Source of the DNA: Arthrobacter sp. C9C5
GTDB taxonomy: Bacteria > Actinomycetota > Actinomycetes > Actinomycetales > Micrococcaceae
DNA: 64,000 bases
NCBI RefSeq assembly: GCF_013359735.1
Contig: NZ_JABFMX010000019.1
Location: 23,775 to 87,774, forward strand
Direction: 5' to 3'
The notes below the pieces were generated by a model. That model was not told the origin of the DNA. It worked only from the letters and a program-made list of their open reading frames with translations, and did not search any database. The position numbers were made by a program, and so were the translations under genes. Below, in pieces: positions 17,186 through 26,731 of the stretch. How positions within the stretch are numbered: the first letter of the stretch is position 1; every line of letters begins with the position of its first letter.

Positions 17186-18727
17186 ATGACTGTGCCAACT
17201 CTGCTCGGGGAACGCCCACCGGCCGCCGCCGCCAGCCGCCCCGGGCTCGCCGCCCAGCTCCTGCGCCGCAAGCCGATCGGGCAACTGGTCCGCGAGGCCG
17301 AAACCGGGCACGGCGGCACGCGGCTGGTCCGCAGCTTCGGCGTGTTGCAGCTGACCATGATCAGCGTCGGCGCCACGCTCGGCACCGGCATCCTGGTGAT
17401 CCTGGGCGAATCGGTTCCGCTGGCCGGCCCGGCCATCTGGATCTCCTTTGCTATCGCCGGCTTGGCAGCCTTGCTCTCGGCCGTGTCGTACGCGGAGATG
17501 GCCGGCCTGGTGCCCGCCGCCGGGTCAAGCTACTCCTACACGTACGCCACGATGGGCGAGGGCATGGCCTGGATCTGCGGCTGGTGCCTGGTGCTCGAAT
17601 ACGCTGTCTCCGTGGCCGCCGTCGCGGTCGGTGCGGGCCAGTACGTCAACGAGGCCCTGGCAGTCTTCGGCCTGACGCTTCCGGACACCCTCTCGCAGCC
17701 GCCGGGAGCCGGCGGCGTGCTGAACATGCCTGCGATCGTCATAGTCGTCCTCGCCATGGTGCTCCTGGTCCGTGGCGCCAAGGAGAGCGCCTGGATCAAC
17801 ACCGCGATCGTCCTGGTCAAGGTCGGCATCCTGCTGTTCTTCTGCGCCGTGGCCTTCACCGCGTTCAACGGCGGACACTTCGAGCCCCTCATGCCCATGG
17901 GCGCCGCCGGGGTCTCGGCTGCTGCCTCCCGGGTCTTCTTCTCCTACATCGGCTTCGACGCCGCGTCCACGGCCGGCGAGGAAGCCCGCAATCCCAAGCG
18001 TGACCTTCCGCGGGCCATCCTGCTCTCCATGCTGATCGTCACCAGCATCTACGTGCTCGTGGCCGTCGCCGCGATCGGCGCCCGGCCCTGGGGCTGGTTC
18101 GACGGCACCGAAGCGGCCCTCGTGAAAATCCTGGAGGAAATCACCGGCCAGCCGTGGGTCGGTGTGCTCTTCGCCGTCGGCGCCGTGCTCGCCATCGCAA
18201 GCATTGTGCTCACCGTCCTCTACGGACAGACCCGGATCCTGCTGTCCATGTCCCGCGACGGCCTCGTTCCCAAGGTCTTCGGCCGGGTCTCGGCCCGGAC
18301 CGGGACCCCGGTTGCCGGAACCCTGATCGTGGGCACCGCCGTCGCGCTGACTGCCGGCCTCGTGCCGCTCGGCGCCCTCGCGGACGCCACCAGCATCGGC
18401 ACCCTCTTCGCGTTCGCGCTGGTCAACGTGGCCGTCATCCACCTGCGGCGCAGCCGGCCGGAACTCACGCGCAGTTTCCGCGTCCCGCTCTTTCCGCTGA
18501 CACCGATCCTGGGCGCCATCATGTGTGCCTACCTGATGGCCAACCTCGGCGCCGAGACCTGGGCGGTCTTCGCTGCCTGGATGCTTGTGGGCCTTGCCGC
18601 CTACTTCGGGTACGGCCGGAAGAATTCCAGGGTGGCAGCCCTGAGCCACGAGGATTACCGTGAACTATCCGGCCGCCAACCCGCAAACACCACCCCAACC
18701 CAGGAAGTGAAGGCAGAGATCTCATGA
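17186..18727 (+). CDS. APC family amino-acid permease
   Basis: A 513-residue membrane transporter of the amino acid-polyamine-organocation superfamily, with about 12 hydrophobic segments. It has the family glycine-rich first helix ISVGATLGTGILVILGES, the segment FFSYIGFDAASTAGEEARNP typical of helix 6 and following loop, and LYGQTRILLSMSRDGLVP near helix 8. It should import an amino acid or amine; the coupled DavB-like gene makes lysine or a related cationic amino acid the best guess. ATG at 17186 follows AAGGA at eight bases. It overlaps the next gene by four bases (ATGA), so the two are translationally coupled. Confidence 0.88.
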   Translation: MTVPTLLGERPPAAAASRPGLAAQLLRRKPIGQLVREAETGHGGTRLVRSFGVLQLTMISVGATLGTGILVILGESVPLAGPAIWISFAIAGLAALLSAVSYAEMAGLVPAAGSSYSYTYATMGEGMAWICGWCLVLEYAVSVAAVAVGAGQYVNEALAVFGLTLPDTLSQPPGAGGVLNMPAIVIVVLAMVLLVRGAKESAWINTAIVLVKVGILLFFCAVAFTAFNGGHFEPLMPMGAAGVSAAASRVFFSYIGFDAASTAGEEARNPKRDLPRAILLSMLIVTSIYVLVAVAAIGARPWGWFDGTEAALVKILEEITGQPWVGVLFAVGAVLAIASIVLTVLYGQTRILLSMSRDGLVPKVFGRVSARTGTPVAGTLIVGTAVALTAGLVPLGALADATSIGTLFAFALVNVAVIHLRRSRPELTRSFRVPLFPLTPILGAIMCAYLMANLGAETWAVFAAWMLVGLAAYFGYGRKNSRVAALSHEDYRELSGRQPANTTPTQEVKAEIS

Positions 18728-20448
18728 CCACCGCCACCGAACTGCCGCCCCCCGGTCCGGCTTCCACCCCGGCGCATGTCCCGGCCGGGGACGGGACGTC
18801 CGCGGCGCCCATCACCATGCTGAATCCGGATTTCCCGTTCAGCTATGACCACTACCTGGCCCACCCGGAGGGCCTGGGATCCGTGCCGCCCGAACTGTAC
18901 GGGACCGAAGTCGCCGTCGTCGGTGCCGGCCTGTCCGGGCTGGTGACCGCCTACGAGCTCATGAAGCTGGGCCTGCGGCCGGTGGTCTATGAGGCTGACC
19001 GGATCGGCGGCCGGCTGAGGACCGCCAGTTTTCCGTCCGCCCCGGGCGTCGTAGCGGACCTCGGCGGCATGCGTTTTCCGGTCTCCGGCAAGGCTTTCTA
19101 CCACTATGTGGATCTCCTCGGCCTGCAGACCCAGGAATTCCCGAATCCGCTGGCGCCGGCGACCTCCAGCACCGTGATCGAGCTCGCGGGCCAGAAGTAC
19201 TACGCCGAGACCGCCGCGGACCTGCCGCCGTTCTTCCTCGAGGTGGCGGACGCCTGGAAGGCGGCCGTGAACGACGGCGCCGCGTTCGCCGAGATGCAGG
19301 AGGCCATCCGGGCCCGGGACACGGCCCGGATCAAGGAGCTGTGGAACGCGATGCTCTCCGAACTGGACGAACAGACGTTCTACGGCTTCATCGCCGGCAG
19401 CGACGCCTTCAAAGAGGCAGGCTTCGCCCACCGCGAGGCGTTCGGCCAGGTGGGGTTCGGCACCGGCGGCTGGGACACCGACTTCCCCAACTCCATCCTT
19501 GAAATCCTTCGGGTGGTCTACACCGACGCCGATGACCAGCACCGGCTCATCGCCGGCGGCGCGCAGCGGCTCCCCGAGGCGCTGTGGGAGCACACGCCGT
19601 CGGGCATGGCCCACTGGCCGGACGGCACCTCCCTGGCCTCGCTGCACGCCGGCGCCCCGCGGGGCGCCGTGGACCGCATTGCCCGGGACGGCGACGGCGA
19701 CTTCCGGATCCGCGAACGCTGGGGACGCGAAGCGGCGTACCCGGCGGTGGTGACCACGTGCCAGTCATGGCTGCTGTCGACGCGGATCCACACGGACGAG
19801 TCACTGTTTCCGGCCGAGCTGTGGACCGCGATCGAGCGCTCGCACTACATGCAGTCCTCCAAGACCTTCGTCATGGTCGACCGGCCGTTCTGGAAGGACA
19901 TCGACGCAGAGAGCGGCCGTGAGGTCCTGTCCATGACCCTGACCGACCGGCTGAACCGGGCCACGTACCTGCTGGACAACGGCCCGGACCAGCCGGCCGT
20001 GATCCTGCTGTCCTACACCTGGAACGACGACGCGCTGAAGTGGCTGGCACTCGATGCCGAAGAACGGGTGAAGCTCATGCTGCACTCGCTTGAGCAGATC
20101 TACCCCGGCGTCGACATTGCCAGCCACATCGTTGGCCAGCCGATCACGGTCTCGTGGGAGGCCGACCCCAACTTCATGGGCGCGTTCAAGGCCAACCTCC
20201 CGGGGCACTACCGCTACCAGCAGCGGCTCTTTACCCACTTCAAGCAGGATGCTCTGGCCGCCGAACAGCGCGGCATCTTCCTCGCCGGCGACGACATTTC
20301 CTTCACCGCCGGCTGGGCCGAGGGGGCCGTCACCACCGGTTTGAACGCGGTCTGGGGCGTGGCCAACCATCTCGGCGGCCGGAGCGCCCCGGGGAACCCG
20401 GGACCGGGGGAGCTGCTGTCCGAGCTGGGCCCGATCGCCCTGGACTGA
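18724..20448 (+). CDS. davB: Flavin monooxygenase, DavB-like (lysine 2-monooxygenase)
   Basis: A 574-residue FAD enzyme of the amino-acid oxidase/monooxygenase group. The dinucleotide motif VVGAGLSGLVTAYELMKLGL (about 66-85) is followed by VVYEADRIGGRLRT, DLGGMRFPVSGKAFYHYVD, EFPNPLAPATSSTVIEL, FGQVGFGTGGWDTDFPNS, MQSSKTFVMVDRPFWKD and a C-terminal FAD segment GIFLAGDDISFTAGWAEGAV. This pattern matches lysine 2-monooxygenase (DavB), which converts L-lysine and oxygen to 5-aminovaleramide and CO2. Related enzymes act on Arg, Trp or Phe, so the substrate is inferred, supported by the DavA-like amidase nearby. The ATG overlaps the permease stop. A palindromic repeat follows the stop by about ten bases. 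Confidence 0.87.
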   Translation: MTTATELPPPGPASTPAHVPAGDGTSAAPITMLNPDFPFSYDHYLAHPEGLGSVPPELYGTEVAVVGAGLSGLVTAYELMKLGLRPVVYEADRIGGRLRTASFPSAPGVVADLGGMRFPVSGKAFYHYVDLLGLQTQEFPNPLAPATSSTVIELAGQKYYAETAADLPPFFLEVADAWKAAVNDGAAFAEMQEAIRARDTARIKELWNAMLSELDEQTFYGFIAGSDAFKEAGFAHREAFGQVGFGTGGWDTDFPNSILEILRVVYTDADDQHRLIAGGAQRLPEALWEHTPSGMAHWPDGTSLASLHAGAPRGAVDRIARDGDGDFRIRERWGREAAYPAVVTTCQSWLLSTRIHTDESLFPAELWTAIERSHYMQSSKTFVMVDRPFWKDIDAESGREVLSMTLTDRLNRATYLLDNGPDQPAVILLSYTWNDDALKWLALDAEERVKLMLHSLEQIYPGVDIASHIVGQPITVSWEADPNFMGAFKANLPGHYRYQQRLFTHFKQDALAAEQRGIFLAGDDISFTAGWAEGAVTTGLNAVWGVANHLGGRSAPGNPGPGELLSELGPIALD

Positions 20449-20457
20449 CCGGCCTGG

Positions 20458-20562
20458 GCGCGAACGTACACTTGCGGCCCCGTCCCGGCCGCACCCCCGG
20501 CGCGAACGTACACTTGCGGCCCCGGAAAGCGACGATTTCGGGGCCCCAAGTGTACGTTCGGC
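20458..20562. repeat. Dispersed palindromic element, copy A (with duplicated left arm)
   Basis: The main hairpin has a left arm from 20503 and a right arm ending at 20560, pairing GCGAACGTACACTTG with CAAGTGTACGTTCG, then GGCCCCG with CGGGGCC. One internal C/C mismatch is present. An extra left arm of 25 bases lies at 20458-20482, identical to the start of the main copy and including that mismatched C. The element occupies the gap between the convergent davB and carbonic-anhydrase genes and could terminate both. Copies B and C are at 40447-40505 and 42578-42641. Confidence 0.85.
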
Positions 20563-20585
20563 CCGCGCGGGGCGGGGTTAGGCGG

Positions 20586-21104
20586 TCAGGCGTGCAGTTC
20601 GCGGTGGGCGCGCGCGAGCTCCTGGTACTGGGCGGCGTTGCGCTTGACGCCCTCGAACTCCTCGTCGCTCAGTTCCCGGCGGACCTTCGCCGGCACCCCT
20701 GCGACGAGGGAGCGGGGCGGCACCACGGTGCCTTCCAGGACCACCGCGCCGGCGGCCACGAGCGAGCCGGCGCCGATCACCGCGCCGTTGAGGATGGTGG
20801 CGCTCATGCCGATCAGGCAGTCGTCCTCGACCGTGCAGCCGTGCACCACGGCGCTGTGGCCGACGCTCACCCGGGCGCCAATGGTGCAGGGGAAGTCCGG
20901 GTCCGCGTGCAGCACGACGTTGTCCTGCAGGTTGGTGCCGGCGCCCACGCTGATCGCGGCGGTGTCGGCCCTGACCGAAACGCCGTAGAAGGCGCTGGAG
21001 TTCTCTGCCAGCGTGGCCTTGCCGATCACCGAGGCGCTCGGGGCAACGAAGGCGGATTCGTGGACGGCCGGGGTGTCACCGGCGAAAGCGTAAACGGGAC
21101 TCAT
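20586..21104 (-). CDS. Gamma-class carbonic anhydrase family protein
   Basis: A 172-residue left-handed beta-helix protein with hexapeptide repeats. The three metal-binding histidines of the gamma-carbonic anhydrase family are in place: His66 in NVVLHADPD, and His83 and His88 in VGHSAVVHGC. Also typical are SVRADTAAISVGAGTNLQDN and the SLVAGVPAKVRREL end. It probably hydrates CO2 or is a PaaY/YrdA-like relative; without the acidic loop of Cam, activity is uncertain. It is a single gene, convergent with davB and divergent from the DUF2231 gene. Confidence 0.85.
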   Translation of the reverse strand: MSPVYAFAGDTPAVHESAFVAPSASVIGKATLAENSSAFYGVSVRADTAAISVGAGTNLQDNVVLHADPDFPCTIGARVSVGHSAVVHGCTVEDDCLIGMSATILNGAVIGAGSLVAAGAVVLEGTVVPPRSLVAGVPAKVRRELSDEEFEGVKRNAAQYQELARAHRELHA

Positions 21105-21195
21105 GCCTCCAGCCTAGGACACCGGCCTCTTGCGGGCAGGGCGGCGCTGAGTAGTATCGGGGCCATTCCAATGCACACCCCTGGAGGTGGCCGAG

Positions 21196-21699
21196 ATGTT
21201 CCTGCAGTTGATGAAACGTTTGGAAGGCGCCGATGCGCTGGACCCGGCCGTCCGGGCCGCGGAGCCGCTAGCCTCCCGCCTGATCGCCGACGCCCGGCTC
21301 CGGCGCTTCTTCCACGGTGACGCCACCGGCATCCCGCCGCACGTGATCCTCACCGACGTGCCGTTTGGTGCGTGGTTCATGGCGATCTTCCTGGATCTCT
21401 TTCCGGACGAGGGCAGCCGGCGCGCCGCCCGCCGACTGGTGGGCCTCGGCGTCGTCGCGGCGGCGCCGACCGGGCTCAGCGGCTGGGCGGAATGGGCGCG
21501 GGCCGATCCCGCCACGCGTCGCGTCGGCGTCGTCCACGCCGCCGCAAACCTCGCCGCAACGCTGCTCTTCCTGGCGTCCTGGCGCGCCCGGCGCAAGGAC
21601 CGCCACCGGCTGGGCGTGCGCCTGGCGCGGATGGGCGCCGTCCTCCTGGTTGCCGGCGGCTTCCTGGGCGGCTACATGCGCAGCGTCCAGCGCCCCTGA
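21196..21699 (+). CDS. DUF2231-type membrane protein
   Basis: A 167-residue protein with about four hydrophobic segments (near 55-70, 82-98, 112-130 and 143-160). Its layout is that of DUF2231 proteins: an N-terminal IPPHVILTDVPFGAWFMAIF segment, AAPTGLSGWAEWA and a closing GGFLGGYM. Function is unknown. The ATG at 21196 is used because a GGAGG box precedes it by about eight bases; the GTG at 21187 overlaps that box. A TAGTAT -10 box lies about 65 bases upstream. Confidence 0.7.
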   Translation: MFLQLMKRLEGADALDPAVRAAEPLASRLIADARLRRFFHGDATGIPPHVILTDVPFGAWFMAIFLDLFPDEGSRRAARRLVGLGVVAAAPTGLSGWAEWARADPATRRVGVVHAAANLAATLLFLASWRARRKDRHRLGVRLARMGAVLLVAGGFLGGYMRSVQRP

Positions 21700-21729
21700 C
21701 GGGCGGGACGGCACCCGGACGGGCAGTTT

Positions 21730-22143
21730 CTACCCGGGGGAGCGGAGGACAGTGAAGCCCCGGCCGAGGTCGGGGTGCCCGGGCTCGGGCAGGACGACGG
21801 CGATTGGCGCGCCGGGTTCCGCCACGCGCCGCAGCTCACGGACGACGTCGTCCCACTCCGACGGCGGCAGTCCCGCCAGTGCGTCCACCGCCCAGACGGA
21901 CGGGAACGCGGCATCGGCAAACGGCAGCGCGCGGCCGGTCGCGACGGACGCGGAGAGCCCCCGGGTCCGGGCGGCATGGATGTTCTCCTCGGAGGCGTCC
22001 ACGCCGGTGAAGTGGATCCCGGCGCGGACAAAGAGCAACCCGTCCGCGCCGGAGCCGCAGTCCAGGCCCAGCACGCCGCGCCGGCCCTCGGCCTTGAGCA
22101 GGGTGAGAAAACCGGAAAGATTGTCCTGCCGCGCTGATGCCAT
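21730..22143 (-). CDS. Small class I SAM-dependent methyltransferase-like protein
   Basis: A 137-residue protein with motif I VLGLDCGSGADGLLFVRAG, the acidic end of strand 2 in FTGVDASEENI and the post-motif FPSVWAVDALAGLPPSEWDD. It ends after strand 5, so it is shorter than the usual 200 or more residues and keeps only the cofactor-binding core. No substrate domain is visible. It may be a minimal methyltransferase or a degraded one; the frame is intact and begins with ATG. It lies downstream of purU in the same orientation. Confidence 0.6.
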   Translation of the reverse strand: MASARQDNLSGFLTLLKAEGRRGVLGLDCGSGADGLLFVRAGIHFTGVDASEENIHAARTRGLSASVATGRALPFADAAFPSVWAVDALAGLPPSEWDDVVRELRRVAEPGAPIAVVLPEPGHPDLGRGFTVLRSPG

Positions 22144-22180
22144 GGCTCCAGTTAAGGGCGGAGCCGGACCGAAGACAAGC

Positions 22181-22222
22181 CTTAGCTGAACGCCCTTAGC
22201 TGAACGCCCTTAGCTGAAAACA
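22181..22222. repeat. 14-bp tandem triplication over the purU stop codon
   Basis: CTTAGCTGAACGCC occurs at 22181-22194 and 22195-22208, and its first ten bases recur at 22209-22218 inside the purU 3' end. Read on the minus strand each unit gives TTC AGC TAA. Because 14 is not a multiple of three, the three TAA codons fall in three different frames. Confidence 0.85.
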
Positions 22223-23070
22223 ACCGTCCGGTTGCCGTCCAGCAGCACCCGGTGCTCGGCATGCCACTGGACGGCCTGGGCGAGCGTGCGGCCCTCGACG
22301 TCGCGGCCCATCTGGACAAACTGCTCGGCGGTGCGCCGGTGGTCCACCCGGATAACTTCCTGCTCGATGATCGGGCCCTCGTCCAGGGCAGCGGTGACGT
22401 AGTGCGCCGTGGCGCCAATGAGCTTCACGCCGCGGGCATGGGCCTGGTGGTACGGCTTGGCGCCCTTGAAGGAGGGCAGGAAGGAATGGTGGATGTTGAT
22501 GGCCTTGCCGGTGAGCTCCGTGCACATCTCGTCGGAGAGGATCTGCATGTACCGGGCCAGCACCGTGAGCTCGATGTCGTGCTCGGCCATGAGCTTGCGC
22601 AGCGCGTCCTCGGCCTCCACCTTGGTCTCCCGGGTCACGGGGATGTGGTGGAACGGGATGCCGTAGAACTCGGCCAGGCCCGCGAGGTCCCGGTGGTTGG
22701 AGACGATGGCCGGGATCTCGATCGGCAGGGTGCCCGAGCGCTGCAGGAACAGCAGGTCGTTGAGGCAGTGCGCGGAGGTGCTCGCCATCAGCAGGGTACG
22801 GACCTTCCGTCCGGCCGGGTTGAGGCTCCACTGCATGCCGAAGGCCTGGGCCACCGGTTCAAGCGCGGCGTGCAACTCGGCCGGCGCGGCCGCCGTCGTC
22901 GCCTCGACCCGCATGAAGAACGTTCCGGTGCCCTGGCTGCCGTACTGCTGCGAGTCCGTAATATTGCAGCCGGCCACGAGGAGGGCCCCGGCCACGGCGT
23001 GCACGATCCCGGGCCGGTCCGGGCAGGAGAGGGTAAGAACGTAGGAGGCAGTCAGCTGGTCTTCAGTCAC
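22210..23070 (-). CDS. purU: Formyltetrahydrofolate deformylase
   Basis: A 286-residue enzyme that hydrolyses 10-formyl-THF to formate and THF, balancing the one-carbon pool and feeding PurT-type purine synthesis. It has an N-terminal ACT domain (YVLTLSCPDRPGIVHAVAGA) and a C-terminal formyltransferase fold with LPIEIPAIVSNHRDL, INIHHSFLPSFKGAKPYHQA and GATAHYVTAALDEGPIIEQ, containing the catalytic Asn, His and Asp of the family. GTG at 23070 is chosen because it leads straight into the ACT domain. It is divergent from glyA-folD, which share the folate pathway. Confidence 0.92.
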   Translation of the reverse strand: MTEDQLTASYVLTLSCPDRPGIVHAVAGALLVAGCNITDSQQYGSQGTGTFFMRVEATTAAAPAELHAALEPVAQAFGMQWSLNPAGRKVRTLLMASTSAHCLNDLLFLQRSGTLPIEIPAIVSNHRDLAGLAEFYGIPFHHIPVTRETKVEAEDALRKLMAEHDIELTVLARYMQILSDEMCTELTGKAINIHHSFLPSFKGAKPYHQAHARGVKLIGATAHYVTAALDEGPIIEQEVIRVDHRRTAEQFVQMGRDVEGRTLAQAVQWHAEHRVLLDGNRTVVFS

Positions 23071-23094
23071 GAAAGACAGCCTACCCGCGGCTGG

Positions 23095-23196
23095 GATAGT
23101 CTGGACCCGTCGCAACTGGCGTTGGGTGGCTAACCACCAGGGAGCGGCACGCACGCAGACCACGGATCGTACGCCTGGGCCGAGGGTCATGTTTTT
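23095..23196 (+). promoter_or_regulatory. ZTP (pfl) riboswitch ahead of glyA-folD
   Basis: The 5' part CGCAACTGGCG, a GGGTGG...CCACC hairpin and AGGGAGC, followed after a variable stretch by the hallmark CGCCTGGGC (23172-23180), match the ZTP/pfl aptamer. The aptamer senses the purine intermediate ZTP or ZMP when 10-formyl-THF is low. The last helix (GACC.CGG with CCG.GGGTC, about 23157-23188) is followed by TTTTT (23192-23196), so ligand binding probably competes with an intrinsic terminator. GATAGT at 23095-23100 may be the -10 box. The site and the glyA-folD target agree with known members. Confidence 0.8.
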
Positions 23197-23199
23197 CCG

Positions 23200-23220
23200 G
23201 ACGGCAGCCACGCTGCCGTC
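23200..23220 (+). other. Second hairpin in the glyA leader
   Basis: A perfect 9-bp stem GACGGCAGC / GCTGCCGTC (23200-23208, 23212-23220) with a three-base loop follows the riboswitch U-run. It has no U-tract of its own, so its role in the leader is unclear. Confidence 0.45.
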
Positions 23221-23358
23221 CCGCCGACGGCATCCCCTCAGGGTGCTGCGCCTGCAGTATGGGTCCCGTTTCGGGTGCCCGTAATTTAGCGGCGCCGCGG
23301 CGGGCCAGCCGGTAACCTGACCTTAAAGCAGTGACCGTTGCCAAGCCAGGAGTTCTTC

Positions 23359-24660
23359 GTGACTACTTCCCTTAGCCTTTCCTCAGCAGCCGTGAGCAAC
23401 CAGCCGCTCGCTGAACTCGACCCCGAAATCGCCGCCGTCCTGGCCCAGGAGCTCGGCCGCCAGCGCGGCACCCTGGAAATGATCGCCTCCGAGAACTTTG
23501 CGCCGCGCGCCGTGATGGAGGCACAGGGTTCCGTCCTGACCAACAAGTACGCCGAGGGCTACCCGGGGCGCCGCTACTACGGCGGCTGCGAGTACGTCGA
23601 CATCGCGGAGCAGCTCGCGATCGACCGCGTCAAGGAGCTGTTCGGCGCCGAGTTCGCCAACGTCCAGCCGCACTCCGGTGCGCAGGCCAACGCCGCCGCG
23701 CTGTCCGCCATGATCACCCCGGGAGACAAGATCCTGGGCCTCTCGCTGGCCCACGGCGGCCACCTCACCCACGGAATGAAGCTGAACTTCTCCGGCAAGC
23801 TTTACGAGGTCGCCGCCTACCAGGTCGAGGAAGACAACTTCCGGATCGACATGGACAAGCTGCGCGCGCAGGCGATCGCCGAAAAGCCCAAGGTCATCAT
23901 CGCCGGCTGGTCGGCCTACCCGCGCCACCTCGACTTCGCGGCCTTCCGCTCGATCGCCGACGAGGTCGGCGCGCTGCTCTGGACCGACATGGCGCACTTC
24001 GCCGGCCTCGTGGCCGCGGGACTGCACCCCAGCCCGGTCCCGCACTCCGACGTCGTCACGTCCACCGTGCACAAGACCCTCGCCGGTCCCCGCTCCGGCG
24101 TAATCCTGGCCAAGCAGGAGTGGGCCAAGAAGATCAACTCCAACGTCTTCCCCGGCCAGCAGGGCGGACCGCTCATGCACGTCATCGCCGCCAAGGCCGT
24201 CGCCTTCAAGATCGCCGGCACGGAAGAATTCAAGGAGCGCCAGCAGCGTGTGCTGGAGGGCGCCCGGATCATCGCCGACCGCCTGAACCAGTCCGATCTC
24301 TCCGACGCCGGAGTCTCCGTGCTGACCGGCGGCACCGACGTGCACCTGGTCCTCGTGGACCTGCGCAACTCCCAGCTGGACGGACAGCAGGCCGAGGACC
24401 TCCTGCACTCGGTCGGCATCACGGTCAACCGCAACGCCGTGCCCTTCGACCCGCGCCCGCCGATGGTCACCTCTGGCCTGCGCATCGGCACCCCGGCCCT
24501 GGCCACCCGAGGCTTCGGCGCCAAGGAATTCACCGAGGTCGCCGAGATCATCGCCACCGCGCTCAAGGCGGGGTCCGCGACCGACGTCGAAGCGCTCCAA
24601 ACCCGCGTGGACAAGCTCGCCGAAGACTTCCCGCTGTACCCGCAGCACGAGCAGTGGTGA
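23359..24660 (+). CDS. glyA: Serine hydroxymethyltransferase
   Basis: A 433-residue PLP enzyme that converts serine and THF to glycine and 5,10-methylene-THF. Family blocks are [52 protein letters not shown], the PLP-lysine segment [16 protein letters not shown] and [15 protein letters not shown]. The GTG at 23359 is preceded by AGGAG at six bases; the TTG at 23338 is ignored. It is under the ZTP riboswitch and followed four bases later by folD, the next enzyme in the same one-carbon route. Confidence 0.95.
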   Translation: MTTSLSLSSAAVSNQPLAELDPEIAAVLAQELGRQRGTLEMIASENFAPRAVMEAQGSVLTNKYAEGYPGRRYYGGCEYVDIAEQLAIDRVKELFGAEFANVQPHSGAQANAAALSAMITPGDKILGLSLAHGGHLTHGMKLNFSGKLYEVAAYQVEEDNFRIDMDKLRAQAIAEKPKVIIAGWSAYPRHLDFAAFRSIADEVGALLWTDMAHFAGLVAAGLHPSPVPHSDVVTSTVHKTLAGPRSGVILAKQEWAKKINSNVFPGQQGGPLMHVIAAKAVAFKIAGTEEFKERQQRVLEGARIIADRLNQSDLSDAGVSVLTGGTDVHLVLVDLRNSQLDGQQAEDLLHSVGITVNRNAVPFDPRPPMVTSGLRIGTPALATRGFGAKEFTEVAEIIATALKAGSATDVEALQTRVDKLAEDFPLYPQHEQW

Positions 24661-24664
24661 TCCG

Positions 24665-25609
24665 ATGACCGCCACTGACTCTGTACCCGCAAACTCCGCA
24701 CCGACGCAGGCGAACACCGCCCGGATCCTGGACGGCAAGGCGACCGCGGCCGCGATCAAGGCCGAACTGACCGAACGCGTCGCCGCGCTCAAGGCCCGCG
24801 GCATCGTTCCGGGCCTCGGCACCATCCTGGTCGGCTCCGACCCGGGCAGCACCTGGTACGTGGGCGGCAAGCACAAGGACTGCGCCGAGGTGGGGATCAC
24901 CTCGATCCGCCGCGACTTGCCGGAGGAGACCAGCCAGGAGGAGCTGCTGGCCGTGGTCCGGGAGCTCAATGAGAACCCGGAATGCACCGGCTACATCGTC
25001 CAGCTGCCCCTGCCCAAACACATCGACCAGGACGTCATCCTGGAGGCCATGGATCCGGAGAAGGACGCCGACGGCCTGCACCCGATGAACCTGGGCCGGC
25101 TCGTGGCCAATGTCAGCGGACCCATGAAGTCCCCGCTGCCCTGCACGCCCAAGGGCTGCGTGGAGCTCCTGACCCGGCACGGCATCGACCTCAACGGCAA
25201 ACGCGTCCTCGTGGTGGGCCGCGGTGTCACGATCGGCCGCCCGGTGGGCCTGCTGCTCACCCGCAAGGACGTCAACGCCACCGTCATCCTGGCCCACACC
25301 GGCACCGTGGACCTGCCCGCCGAACTCCGGCAGGCCGACGTCGTGATCGCTGCGGCCGGCCAGCCGCACATGATCAAGGCAGAGGACCTCAAGCCCGGCG
25401 CCATCGTGCTCGACGTCGGCGTCAGCCGCGTCGACGACGGCTCCGGCAAGGCCGTGGTCACCGGGGATGTCGAGCCGGCCGCGGCCGACGTCGCCGCCTG
25501 GCTGTCGCCGAACCCCGGGGGAGTGGGGCCGATGACCCGCGCCATGCTGCTGGCCAACGTGGTGGAAACCGCGGAACGCCAGCTGGCAGGCGGGCACGCC
25601 GCCGCCTAA
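24665..25609 (+). CDS. folD: Methylenetetrahydrofolate dehydrogenase/cyclohydrolase
   Basis: A 314-residue bifunctional enzyme taking 5,10-methylene-THF to 10-formyl-THF with NADP. Motifs are [20 protein letters not shown] (with the active-site Tyr-x3-Lys region), [47 protein letters not shown] and [17 protein letters not shown]. The usual VGRSxxVGxP is [10 protein letters not shown] here, and many FolD proteins have S in place of this first variable G, so this is a minor variant. It forms an operon with glyA under the ZTP riboswitch and ends in a strong UUCG hairpin. Confidence 0.95.
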   Translation: MTATDSVPANSAPTQANTARILDGKATAAAIKAELTERVAALKARGIVPGLGTILVGSDPGSTWYVGGKHKDCAEVGITSIRRDLPEETSQEELLAVVRELNENPECTGYIVQLPLPKHIDQDVILEAMDPEKDADGLHPMNLGRLVANVSGPMKSPLPCTPKGCVELLTRHGIDLNGKRVLVVGRGVTIGRPVGLLLTRKDVNATVILAHTGTVDLPAELRQADVVIAAAGQPHMIKAEDLKPGAIVLDVGVSRVDDGSGKAVVTGDVEPAAADVAAWLSPNPGGVGPMTRAMLLANVVETAERQLAGGHAAA

Positions 25610-25625
25610 GCGATTGCGCCGGCAG

Positions 25626-25652
25626 GGCGCCCCTCCTTCGGGAGCGGGCGCC
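25626..25652 (+). terminator. Terminator of glyA-folD
   Basis: An 11-bp stem (GGCGCCC + CTCC with GGAG + GGGCGCC, one bulged C at 25645) closes on a TTCG tetraloop at 25637-25640, 17 bases after the folD stop. Confidence 0.8.
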
Positions 25653-25750
25653 TTGGCCGTTTAAGCCGGACATCACGAATTGGCAAACGTCTGGACTTTT
25701 TTACGAAAAGACTCTTTCATAGTTTGCCCGGATCGACTACCGTGTTCCGG

Positions 25751-26723
<973 letters not shown>

Positions 26724-26731
<8 letters not shown>

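Noticed and set aside
21730..22143. Methyltransferase as a pseudogene
   Set aside because: It is short, but the frame is open with a normal ATG and complete cofactor motifs, and I found no frameshifted remainder next to it.
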